Assembly (NCBI RefSeq): GCF_959029255.1
Contig: NZ_CAUFUE010000004.1
Span: forward strand, 1-64,000
DNA length: 64,000 nt
Origin: an uncultured Bacteroides sp.
GTDB taxonomy: Bacteria > Bacteroidota > Bacteroidia > Bacteroidales > Bacteroidaceae
Direction of reading: 5' to 3'
Position numbers and translations under genes: made by a program
Part shown: positions 23,061 through 30,997 of the stretch, piece after piece
How positions within the stretch are numbered: position 1 is the stretch's first letter
Layout: each line of letters opens with the position of its first letter
Notes under the pieces: model-generated
The model's database searches: none
Told to the model about the DNA's origin: nothing
The model's input: only the letters and a program-made list of their open reading frames with translations

Positions 23061-23324
23061 ATGGAATATATCGTCAATCACAACCCTGAACGTTGCTTGT
23101 TCACCATCGAAGTCGACAATTACATTGCATACGTGGAATACCGGATTCACAACGGTAGTCTGGATATTCTTCATACAATCGTTCCTCCTCCCATTGAAGG
23201 CCGGGGCATTGCTTCCGCACTTGTAAAACGGGCTTATGAATATGCCGCCGAACAAGGCTTGGAGGCAAAAGCTACTTGCTCGTATGCAGTGAAGTGGTTG
23301 GAAAGACATCCGGAAGTGAAATAA
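23061..23324 (+). CDS. small GNAT-type N-acetyltransferase (YjdJ-like)
   Basis: An 87-residue compact GNAT domain. The acetyl-CoA-binding motif is VPPPIEGRGIASALVKRAYEY (R/Q-x-x-G-x-G/A), preceded by a strand LDILHTIVP and followed by ATCSYAVKWLERHPE. This short subgroup (YidJ/YjdJ, NAT_SF_YjdJ-type) lacks the N-terminal strands of full GNATs; the substrate is unknown. AAGGAGAAC upstream of ATG 23061 is a good ribosome-binding site. It is the last gene of its unit, followed by a large hairpin element. Confidence 0.8.
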   Translation: MEYIVNHNPERCLFTIEVDNYIAYVEYRIHNGSLDILHTIVPPPIEGRGIASALVKRAYEYAAEQGLEAKATCSYAVKWLERHPEVK

Positions 23325-23396
23325 TACTCCTTCATTTTGTTATGCCTAACTTGTCGAGGCAGGAGGTAAAGCCAAAACAAAAACTCACTTACTATT

Positions 23397-23486
23397 TGTT
23401 TCTTTTTAGGCACAGATTACGCGGAATTCACGGAAAAAGAATAAAGGAAATCCGTGAAATCCGCGTAATCCGTGCCTAAAAGAAAT
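23397..23486. repeat. dispersed hairpin element, copy 1
   Basis: Arms 23408-23434 and 23451-23477 (27 bp, two mismatches), extended on both sides by TTTCTTTTT/AAAAGAAA. The sequence begins AGGCACAGATTACGCGG. It sits between convergent genes. A second copy is at 28185-28275. Confidence 0.85.
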
Positions 23487-23539
23487 CTTAAAGTGTATTT
23501 TGCCACCCACTTCGACAACCTTAGGCTGACTTATTCCAT

Positions 23540-24400
23540 TTAATCAAGACTCATCCCATACTCCGCTATCGTTGCCATATCCGTCTCATCATAAACTCCT
23601 TTAGTCTTGATGTGCTGCACATCCTTTATAAATTCTTCAACATTAGCCAAGAAATTCCGGAAAGTTTTCATTTCCTCAGGGTGACCTTCTACAACAGGCA
23701 AACGTTTGGCAATATCCAACTGAATGACCAATTTTGCCAGTTTCATATCAAGATGAGCCGTATCGGGGGTAGGCCTGCGGACACAAAGAGTCAGGATGCT
23801 ATGCATTGTGGCAGTCATTCGTTTCATAGAAAGCAGTTGCTCTTTCATCGGATTGTGATTCAGCAACACCTTTTGTGCTTCATCGGTAAAAGGAGACAGG
23901 ATATCGGCAATATTTTCCTTGTATTCCGACATTTCCACACTCAACTGATAATTGGCCGGCAATAACTTATCGGCTGCCGCTTTGTCATTCGATTTCAAAT
24001 ACGAGATATACATATCGAATATTGAATAAAACTGCCTTCTTGCCTGGAACAACTGAAAATAGTTCTGTCTCAGGTTGTTCCGCGTTTCTTCATTGAAATA
24101 AGGACCCGGATTTACAACAAACGCAGAGTCTTTCTGAGAGTAAGCGGGAGGAGCTATCGCCGTTAGGGCAGGTGCTTTTCCACCCTGTTCCATGTACCCC
24201 AACACAGCATTTACATCTTTCTCTACCACTACATTTTTCAACAAAGCCAGGGAAGTATTATAATAAGTCATCACCTGGTTGGCCTGCTCCACCTCCTCGG
24301 GGGTGTAGCTTGCAGCCATTTTTTTCTGAGCGCCACCACCACAAGAGGCCAGCGCGAGGGTCATTGTAAGCGCCCCCACAAACATTAAATTTTTTCGCAT
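23540..24400 (-). CDS. DUF3829-like lipoprotein
   Basis: A 286-residue lipoprotein. Start MRKNLMF (24400) follows AAAGGAAACC; five more codons upstream are possible. The signal peptide ends in a lipobox ALASC. The mature protein is helical, with YYNTSLALLKNVVVEKDVNAVLGYME and FRNFLANVEEFIKDV stretches, resembling the DUF3829 group of helical lipoproteins. No catalytic motif is visible and the role is unknown. A 179-bp hairpin lies in its upstream region, where its promoter should be. Confidence 0.65.
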   Translation of the reverse strand: MRKNLMFVGALTMTLALASCGGGAQKKMAASYTPEEVEQANQVMTYYNTSLALLKNVVVEKDVNAVLGYMEQGGKAPALTAIAPPAYSQKDSAFVVNPGPYFNEETRNNLRQNYFQLFQARRQFYSIFDMYISYLKSNDKAAADKLLPANYQLSVEMSEYKENIADILSPFTDEAQKVLLNHNPMKEQLLSMKRMTATMHSILTLCVRRPTPDTAHLDMKLAKLVIQLDIAKRLPVVEGHPEEMKTFRNFLANVEEFIKDVQHIKTKGVYDETDMATIAEYGMSLD

Positions 24401-24419
24401 AAGGTTTCCTTTCATTTAT

Positions 24420-24598
24420 TTAAGTTTCGCAAGCTCAACTGATAAGTTGACAAGGGGACAAGGAAAGAGTTGACGAGGGAGAAAGTATCGAAAACGATTC
24501 TCACACATCCTATTCCCATCGTTCAGCTGACATTCTTTCCTTGTCAACTCTTTCCTCGTCCCCTTGTCAACTGTAAAAGTTTCGCTTGCGAAACTTAA
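24420..24598. repeat. 179-bp inverted repeat between divergent genes
   Basis: Outer arms TTAAGTTTCGCAAGC (24420-24434) and its exact complement (24584-24598). Inner arms of ~38 bp (24445-24485 with 24535-24572) are built from AGTTGACAAGGGGACAAGG-type units repeated at 23-bp spacing. The loop is about 50 nt. It occupies most of the gap between the divergent lipoprotein and EamA genes. Confidence 0.85.
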
Positions 24599-24607
24599 AT
24601 TATTCAT

Positions 24608-24615
24608 TAATTTTG
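24608..24615 (+). promoter_or_regulatory. promoter -7 box of the EamA gene
   Basis: TAATTTTG matches TAnnTTTG, about 70 bp before the start and right outside the 179-bp hairpin. Confidence 0.6.
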
Positions 24616-24686
24616 CACGATGTAATGTGAAAGAAACAAACGATGAAAATAGATAGTTCTGAAACATCATCGAAAAATCAATATAA

Positions 24687-25580
24687 ATGATGCAAAACAA
24701 CTCGATAAAAGGATATATATACGCTGCTCTCTCATCCTCTACGTTTGGATTGGCTCCATTCTTTACTTTGTCTTTATTAGCCGCAGGTTTTTCTTCGTTC
24801 GAAGTATTGGCGTATCGTTGGGGCATTGCCTCCCTCGCATTGGCGGTATTCGGACTGATGTTAAAAGAAACATTCCGCATCAGCCGAAAAGATTGGGGAA
24901 CCGTCTTCCTGCTCAGCCTGCTGCGGGCAGCCACATCTTTCAGCCTGGTTATAGCCTATCAATACATTGCCAGCGGCGTAGCGTCCACCATCCACTTCAT
25001 GTATCCCCTCGCTGTGGCGGTTGCCATGATGTGCTTTTTCGGAGAAAAGAAATCGTTTACCGTACTGTTCGCCATATCCATTTCACTGATTGGCGCCGGA
25101 CTATTATCATCAGGAGAAATCAATTCAGGAGGAAATAACCGGATAATAGGCATGATTGCCGCCGTCTCCTCCGTATTCTTTTATGGGGGATACATTATAG
25201 GAATACGCAAAAGCCGTGCCGTCCACATCCCGTCCATGGCGCTAACCTGCTACGTCATGGGATTGGGAGCACTGTTTTTCATCATTGGAGGTATTTTTAC
25301 GGGAGGTGTACGGCTAGTAACCGACGGATATACCTGGCTGAACATCCTCGGACTGGCATTGCCCGCTTCGGCAATCTCCAACATCACGCTGGTAAAAGCC
25401 ATCAAGCACATAGGCCCCACACTGACATCCATATTCGGAGCCTTGGAGCCTCTTACCGCTGTAGCCATCGGATACAGCGTATTTCACGAGAAATTTACAT
25501 GGGAAAGTGCCATCGGTATCGTATTTATTCTAACCGCAGTGACGGTAGTAGTCATGCACGAAAAAAGAGCGCATAATTAG
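24687..25580 (+). CDS. EamA/DMT-superfamily transporter
   Basis: A 297-residue inner-membrane protein with ten hydrophobic segments arranged as two EamA repeats of five (about 8-140 and 153-290). Family landmarks are YAALSSSTFGLAPFFTL in the first helix, RAATSFSLVIAYQYIASGVASTIHFMYPL before the repeat centre, and NITLVKAIKHIGPTLTSIFGALEPLTAV in the second repeat, whose glycine/proline pattern is typical of drug/metabolite exporters. The substrate is unknown. It is monocistronic and followed within 15 bp by the 22-bp array and a convergent amidase gene. Confidence 0.85.
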   Translation: MMQNNSIKGYIYAALSSSTFGLAPFFTLSLLAAGFSSFEVLAYRWGIASLALAVFGLMLKETFRISRKDWGTVFLLSLLRAATSFSLVIAYQYIASGVASTIHFMYPLAVAVAMMCFFGEKKSFTVLFAISISLIGAGLLSSGEINSGGNNRIIGMIAAVSSVFFYGGYIIGIRKSRAVHIPSMALTCYVMGLGALFFIIGGIFTGGVRLVTDGYTWLNILGLALPASAISNITLVKAIKHIGPTLTSIFGALEPLTAVAIGYSVFHEKFTWESAIGIVFILTAVTVVVMHEKRAHN

Positions 25581-25594
25581 ACCGATTTCTCCGG

Positions 25595-25660
25595 CACCGG
25601 GGAACCCCTCGTTCCTCACCGGGGAACAAGGCCTCCGACACCGGGGAACCAAAGGGTCGG
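25595..25660. repeat. three-unit 22-bp tandem array (array 3)
   Basis: CACCGGGGAAC recurs at 25595, 25617 and 25639, an exact 22-bp period, with the other half of each unit variable. GTTCC upstream of copy 2 makes a GTTCC-N6-GGGAAC dyad. It lies in the 104-bp gap between convergent genes. Confidence 0.85.
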
Positions 25661-25684
25661 TATAAGGGGGGATAAATCCCGCCT

Positions 25685-26737
25685 TTATTTCACTTTTTTA
25701 AAGTCGGTGATAAATCCTTCCATCAACCACTTTGCCAAAGCCTGGCGATTGGAGCTGATTACAAAACGGCGCTGGTCGAAGGTATTCTGGATATTGCCCA
25801 ACTCCACAAAAACAGCCGTAGGAGAAGAATTCAACAAGACATACAGGTTTCGGGAGCTGACAGTACCTTCAAATCCGCGATTGGGTTGATGTTTGTCGTA
25901 TTTCGATTCAAAGGTATCTTTCATCGTAACCGCCAGTTTCTTTCCTAAAACGCTCTTGGGCGCATGATAAAAGAACACATCGGTCTGATGGCTCTTACTG
26001 CGGCTGTCCACATGCAAGAAGATGGCACGGCAATACTTATACGCCTTCCGGTCTTTCTTATAAAACTCATTGATTTTGGCACACCGCTGTTGCAGCCGCG
26101 CCACCTGGTTTAAAGGGATGGCAGCCCCCATGCAAGTTTCGCGCTTGCTGTTGGAGAGATAACGGTCGTCACGAATACCGTCTTTCGCATCCTGAATGAT
26201 AATACGAACTTCAGCCCCTTCCTGCATCAGGTTTCGGGCAAGGCGCAAAGCTACGTCGTAGGCATATTCATCCTCATGCAGTTCCACTTTACCTATCTTT
26301 CCGATAGCCCCGGGATCGGGTCCGCCATGCCCGCTGACTACATAGAAGCAGGCACCCCGAAGACGGTTGGAAATGACCTCCACATTGGCAAGTTCTTTCC
26401 CGAACAGAGGTTCTTTAAGATATTTCTTTTTACCGGTTGAGGGAGCGGCAGAAGAAGTTGATTTTGCAGTATTTCTATCATCTGCGGCAGTCTTAGCTTT
26501 TTCGTTTTTCAAAGGCGGAAGAACATACTTCACTCCCAACCTCAGTTCCTTTTTTCCCCGAAGACGCTTTTCATTCAGTTGCAGAAATTCCTTATAGTAC
26601 GTCTTTCCGGAACGGTTATTACGCTGGAGGAAAGCCGAAATGCCTTCACCGGATTTCGGACTGTCCCACTCTTCCTGAGCGAAAAGAGAGAGGGTACTAA
26701 AAATGAGAAAAGAAAAGATGAATAATATTCGCATCAT
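25685..26737 (-). CDS. N-acetylmuramoyl-L-alanine amidase (Amidase_3)
   Basis: A 350-residue cell-wall hydrolase that cleaves the amide between MurNAc and the stem peptide. A signal peptide (RILFIFSFLIFSTLSLFAQ) sends it to the periplasm. The N-terminal ~100 residues are linker-like and lysine-rich. The zinc amidase domain (about 130-345) shows VVSGHGGPDPGAIG (H ligand), VELHEDEYAYDVALRLAR (E ligand), AIFLHVDSRSKSH (H ligand) and the catalytic AVFVELGNIQN. Start 26737 (MMRILF) gives the signal peptide; an upstream in-frame start adds non-signal residues. The catalytic set is complete. Confidence 0.87.
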   Translation of the reverse strand: MMRILFIFSFLIFSTLSLFAQEEWDSPKSGEGISAFLQRNNRSGKTYYKEFLQLNEKRLRGKKELRLGVKYVLPPLKNEKAKTAADDRNTAKSTSSAAPSTGKKKYLKEPLFGKELANVEVISNRLRGACFYVVSGHGGPDPGAIGKIGKVELHEDEYAYDVALRLARNLMQEGAEVRIIIQDAKDGIRDDRYLSNSKRETCMGAAIPLNQVARLQQRCAKINEFYKKDRKAYKYCRAIFLHVDSRSKSHQTDVFFYHAPKSVLGKKLAVTMKDTFESKYDKHQPNRGFEGTVSSRNLYVLLNSSPTAVFVELGNIQNTFDQRRFVISSNRQALAKWLMEGFITDFKKVK

Positions 26738-26790
26738 AATGTATTCGCAGTATTTTTTCCTTATCGCGGACAAATTTACATTATTTTCCT

Positions 26791-26798
26791 TACTTTTG
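26791..26798 (+). promoter_or_regulatory. promoter -7 box of metY
   Basis: TACTTTTG matches TAnnTTTG, about 50 bp before the start codon and divergent from the amidase gene. Confidence 0.55.
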
Positions 26799-26848
26799 CG
26801 ACGATAAATGCATTAATAGACAATAAACTCTAAAAAATAGATAGCATT

Positions 26849-28129
26849 ATGGCAAAACAATTCAAGCCCGAGACCCTGTGCGTACAAGCCGGATGGACTC
26901 CTAAAAAGGGCGAGCCCCGTGTACTCCCCATCTACCAAAGTACAACATTCAAATACGACACCAGCGAACAAATGGCACGCTTGTTCGACCTTGAAGACAG
27001 CGGTTATTTCTACACTCGCCTGCAAAACCCGACGAATGATGCCGTTGCCGCCAAGATAGCCGCCCTCGAAGGTGGCGTAGGCGCCATGCTGACGTCCAGC
27101 GGACAGGCAGCCAATTTCTATGCTATTTTTAATATTTGCCAGGCAGGCGACCATTTCGTTTGTTCATCTACCATCTACGGTGGAACGTTCAACCTTTTCG
27201 GAGTAACCTTGAAAAAGCTGGGTATTGATGTGACTTTCGTCAACCCGGATGCACCGGAAGAAGAAATTTCCGCCGCTTTCCGTCCGAACACCAAAGCGCT
27301 GTTCGGTGAAACCATCTCCAACCCGACACTGGAAGTGCTCGATATCGAGAAATTCGCCCGTATCGCCCACAGTCACGGTGTACCTCTGATTGTAGATAAT
27401 ACGTTCCCTACTCCCATCAACTGCCGCCCGTTTGAATGGGGAGCTGACATCGTGGTACACTCCACTACCAAATATATGGACGGGCATGCCACCAGCGTAG
27501 GCGGTGCCATTGTAGATAGCGGTAACTTCGATTGGGATGCGCATGCCGATAAATTCCCCGGATTGTGTACGCCGGATGAATCTTACCACGGGTTGACTTA
27601 TACGAAAGCTTTCGGCAAGATGGCTTATATTACCAAAGCCACCGCCCAGTTGATGCGTGACCTCGGCAGCATCCAGTCGCCACAAAACGCTTTCCTGCTG
27701 AATCTCGGTCTGGAAACCCTGCACCTGCGCATGCCTCAACATTGCAAGAATGCCCAGGCCGTTGCCGAATACCTTTCCAAAAACGATAAAGTGGCTTGGG
27801 TAAACTATTGCGGGTTACCGGGAAGCAAATACTACGAACTGGCACAAAAGTACATGCCGAACGGTTCTTGCGGCGTTATCTCCTTCGGCTTGAAGGGTGG
27901 ACGCGAAGTATCCATCAAGTTTATGGATTCATTGAAACTGGCTGCTATCGTAACCCACGTTGCCGATGCCCGTACTTGTGTGCTGCATCCTGCCAGCCAT
28001 ACGCACCGCCAACTTTCGGACGAACAACTGATGGCCGCCGGTATCCGTCCCGACTTGATTCGTTTCTCGGTAGGTATAGAGAATGCGGATGACATTATCG
28101 CTGATATCGAACAGGCGCTGAATGCGTAA
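26849..28129 (+). CDS. metY: O-acetylhomoserine sulfhydrylase
   Basis: A 426-residue PLP enzyme of the Cys/Met metabolism family that makes homocysteine from O-acetylhomoserine and sulfide. Visible signatures are the N-terminal FKPETLCVQAGWTPKKGEPR, YQSTTFKYDT, the phosphate-binding GVGAMLTSSGQAANFYAIFN, LIVDNTFPTP, and the PLP lysine in VVHSTTKYMDGHATSVGG. The C-terminal region ends RFSVGIENADDIIADIEQAL. The length is right for MetY and exceeds that of typical MetB enzymes. It is monocistronic and followed by the second large hairpin element; sulfur-related control is likely but no operator was found. Confidence 0.92.
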   Translation: MAKQFKPETLCVQAGWTPKKGEPRVLPIYQSTTFKYDTSEQMARLFDLEDSGYFYTRLQNPTNDAVAAKIAALEGGVGAMLTSSGQAANFYAIFNICQAGDHFVCSSTIYGGTFNLFGVTLKKLGIDVTFVNPDAPEEEISAAFRPNTKALFGETISNPTLEVLDIEKFARIAHSHGVPLIVDNTFPTPINCRPFEWGADIVVHSTTKYMDGHATSVGGAIVDSGNFDWDAHADKFPGLCTPDESYHGLTYTKAFGKMAYITKATAQLMRDLGSIQSPQNAFLLNLGLETLHLRMPQHCKNAQAVAEYLSKNDKVAWVNYCGLPGSKYYELAQKYMPNGSCGVISFGLKGGREVSIKFMDSLKLAAIVTHVADARTCVLHPASHTHRQLSDEQLMAAGIRPDLIRFSVGIENADDIIADIEQALNA

Positions 28130-28153
28130 ACAGATAAACTAAATAGCAAAGAA

Positions 28154-28297
28154 GGTGTGTCAAAACAAAAGTCCGCTTACTATTTGTTTCTTTTTAGGCA
28201 CGGATTACACGGATTTCACGGATTTTCTTTATTCCTTTTCCGTGAAATCCGTGTAATCCGTGCCTAAAAGAAATCATCAAGTATATTTTGACACACC
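28154..28297. repeat. dispersed hairpin element, copy 2
   Basis: Core arms 28196-28222 and 28239-28265 (27 bp, perfect), starting AGGCACGGATTACACGG, with outer arms GGTGTGTCAAAA (28154-28165) and TTTTGACACACC (28286-28297). It fills the gap between convergent genes. At one stem position it has A:T where copy 1 has G:C. Confidence 0.87.
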
Positions 28298-28321
28298 CTT
28301 TTCTCATTATAATGCTCTTTA

Positions 28322-30820
28322 TTACTTAGTTTTAAATGTTATCGGCAGACTTTCTTTACCCTGATAGAATGTCTTCGCCTTGATAACTGTTGCGTCACAT
28401 TTCACCGGCTCCGTCCATAATGCAGATTGGGCAGTCGGTTCCGTCCCGTCGGTGGTATAACGTATCTCTGCCCCCTCAATGGCTATATTGGCATAAAGAT
28501 TGCCGTCTTTCATCAACAATCCCGGCTGGGGCAAACGGAAGTTAATACCGTTCTTTGCCCAATAAGGCATCTCGTCCTTACTGATTTTCTCATAATAGAG
28601 CGCCAAGGCCTGATTGAAAGCTTGCTGCTCTTGCACACCAGAAAGAGATTCCCATGCCGGATGGGCATTCCAACCGCGTTCGGCCAATCCCATCAATTTC
28701 GGGAAAAGAAGATATTCCACGCCTTCGAAGCTGCGAATGGTTTCGGCAAAGAGTTGCCCTTGCACACCTATTATATTCTGCTTGCCAATCTCGGTCAAAG
28801 CGGTCTTTCCCTTTTCAGCTTCATCCAAATTAACAGGATTGCCTGCCTTATCCACACGTAGCGAACGATAAATGCTATAAGGAAGCATGGAGAAAGAAAC
28901 GGATTCATCGACATCCCCCCCCCAGTCAAGTCCGCGCTCGTCGGGATGGCCGTTGTAGGCCATATCCATATAGAAATTGCCTACGTTACAAAGAATAACC
29001 GGATAACCGTTATTGGCAGTCTGATAAACCACTTCATCAGAGCCCGGAACGGTGTTCCAGCAATATACTCCTTCAGTCTGTTGCCGCAACTGCCGGTGAG
29101 CTTCTTCCGTATGTCCCAAAGCAACTTCCTGCCAACCGCTGATTTTCAAGCCATTCTTCTGCATGATACCTGCCATCTGCGTGATGAAATACTCTGAGAG
29201 GTCGTGGGCTTTCGTCATCCCTTTCTCTTTCATCAACTCCTGGCATTTGGGAGAACCCATCCATACGCCATGGGGAACTTCATCACCGCCCAGATGCAAG
29301 GTAGTCAACGGAACGCCCGCATCCTTGTACATGGCATTGATTTCCTGAATCACTTTCTCCATAAAACGGTAGGTAGAAGGCAAGGCGACATTGATGACGT
29401 TATCCGTATAATACTGTACGGACTCATAACGGGAAGTATCTTCCGGTTCGCTCAACAGGTATTCGGTTGCTTTTTCAGGGTCGGTCGCGATGTATTTGTT
29501 ATAACGGGCTTTCATGGAAACGATGGCGGCACGGGCATGTCCCGGAGATTCGATTTCCGGTATCACACGTACATGTCTTTCTGCTGCATATTTCAGCAGG
29601 TCGATAAATTCTTCACGGGTATAATATCCGTTACCGGGAGTCTTTGCATCGGGATTATATCCGCCGTCGTAGCACGGATAGAGACATTGGCTCTCGTCTG
29701 TGGTATGTCCCCGGCGACTTCCTACCGTAGTCAGCTCCTCCAGACCGGGAATTTCCAAACGCCAACCTTCATCATCACAAAAATGGAAGTGCAACGCATT
29801 CATCTTATAGGAAGCCAGGACGTCAATCAGTTTCTTCATGTTTTCCGGCGTGGTGTAGTCACGGGCTATGTCTATCATCTGTCCGCGATAGGGCAAGTCG
29901 GGATAATCCTGTATTCTTACTCCATCAAGCACATACGGAGCCTGCTTGCCTTTCAGCATGGCCAGCAAGGTTTGGGTGCCGTTGAAGATGCCATGAGGGG
30001 TGGTAGCGCTAATCTTTAACCAGCCATCTCCTATACTTATAGTATAATACTCATCGTTTATGGCTTCTTTCTTATCGGCAAGAGATTCCAGGACAATCGT
30101 CACACGGGCGCTGTCCGCCACTTCCAAACCATAGTCGGATAATTTCTCTTTCAGTAACTTTGCCTCACCCGAAAATTCTTTTGGAAATTTCATTCCTACC
30201 CGGCCATCCAATGTAACACGGCCGTATGCTGATACCGCCTTCTTTACCGACGGCAATATATCCGATTGTTTCAAGGCGGGTGCATCTGCCAAACGGAGAT
30301 TGGCTTCATATATTTTGGCTGCATCCGGATAACCGGGAAGTGACTCGGGAGAAGGCAACGGAAGCGCATTCATCTCCACCGGAAAAGGTTTGCCCTCTTT
30401 GCCGTCGATGGTTGCCACCCAATAAGTGCCTTCAGGAGCGTGGGAATTTCTATCCAGTTTATAGGTACAACGGAAAGTAATCCGCATGGAATCTCCCGGA
30501 GCCAGAGGGGGGAAGTTCTCCGTGGGAGACATCTTGAAGAAGTTACCGTTCACTACTTCAACCTTTACCGCCGGAGCAGCTTCCTGCTTCACGCCACGGG
30601 GAAGTTGTGAATAATAAATGGTCCAGTCCTTGGGCAGAGGTTCATCAGAGATATTCTTGAGCACAAAAGTGTTCTCATAATATCCGGGTTCAATACCATT
30701 CGCGCCCATTTCCCAAGTCAAGGCAACCGGCGCTTTCTGTTCGTTACTCGTCTTGCATCCTGTAAATAGTGTCATTACAAAAAGTAATAATCCAGCTAAA
30801 GGAAGTTTCAAAAATCTCAT
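28322..30820 (-). CDS. GH20 beta-N-acetylhexosaminidase lipoprotein
   Basis: An 832-residue exo-hexosaminidase. Signal peptide with lipobox LFTGC (Cys ~22). An N-terminal beta-sandwich (about 30-170, GEWPLG-like carbohydrate-interaction region) is followed by a GH20b-type alpha/beta domain (~175-300) and the GH20 TIM barrel (~310-670). The barrel has RGQMIDIARDYTTPENMKKL, ALHFHFCDDEGWRLEIPGL and the catalytic Asp-Glu in TTLHLGGDEVPHGVW. The C-terminus (about 760-832) is a chitobiase-type domain, IRYTTDGTEPTAQSALW. It releases terminal GlcNAc or GalNAc from glycans or chitin oligosaccharides. It lies about 7 kb from the PUL and is separately transcribed. Confidence 0.9.
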   Translation of the reverse strand: MRFLKLPLAGLLLFVMTLFTGCKTSNEQKAPVALTWEMGANGIEPGYYENTFVLKNISDEPLPKDWTIYYSQLPRGVKQEAAPAVKVEVVNGNFFKMSPTENFPPLAPGDSMRITFRCTYKLDRNSHAPEGTYWVATIDGKEGKPFPVEMNALPLPSPESLPGYPDAAKIYEANLRLADAPALKQSDILPSVKKAVSAYGRVTLDGRVGMKFPKEFSGEAKLLKEKLSDYGLEVADSARVTIVLESLADKKEAINDEYYTISIGDGWLKISATTPHGIFNGTQTLLAMLKGKQAPYVLDGVRIQDYPDLPYRGQMIDIARDYTTPENMKKLIDVLASYKMNALHFHFCDDEGWRLEIPGLEELTTVGSRRGHTTDESQCLYPCYDGGYNPDAKTPGNGYYTREEFIDLLKYAAERHVRVIPEIESPGHARAAIVSMKARYNKYIATDPEKATEYLLSEPEDTSRYESVQYYTDNVINVALPSTYRFMEKVIQEINAMYKDAGVPLTTLHLGGDEVPHGVWMGSPKCQELMKEKGMTKAHDLSEYFITQMAGIMQKNGLKISGWQEVALGHTEEAHRQLRQQTEGVYCWNTVPGSDEVVYQTANNGYPVILCNVGNFYMDMAYNGHPDERGLDWGGDVDESVSFSMLPYSIYRSLRVDKAGNPVNLDEAEKGKTALTEIGKQNIIGVQGQLFAETIRSFEGVEYLLFPKLMGLAERGWNAHPAWESLSGVQEQQAFNQALALYYEKISKDEMPYWAKNGINFRLPQPGLLMKDGNLYANIAIEGAEIRYTTDGTEPTAQSALWTEPVKCDATVIKAKTFYQGKESLPITFKTK

Positions 30821-30873
30821 GTTAATACTGTGTTAAGTTAATAAACGGGGGTTAATGCATTGTTATGCGATGC

Positions 30874-30881
30874 CAAAAATA
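30874..30881 (-). promoter_or_regulatory. promoter -7 box of the GH20 gene
   Basis: On the - strand TATTTTTG matches TAnnTTTG about 50 bp before the start codon. Confidence 0.5.
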
Positions 30882-30956
30882 AGCATTTTTAGCTTATCTA
30901 CTGATAATTCTAATAGAAATTAGTTGCGACAAGCTACAATTTAGAACAATTATCCC

Positions 30957-30964
30957 TACATTTG
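30957..30964 (+). promoter_or_regulatory. promoter -7 box of the malic enzyme gene
   Basis: TACATTTG matches TAnnTTTG, about 30 bp before the start codon; no good -33 box is visible. Confidence 0.5.
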
Positions 30965-30997
30965 CAGCAAAATCATAACTAATTTAACTTTTCTACC

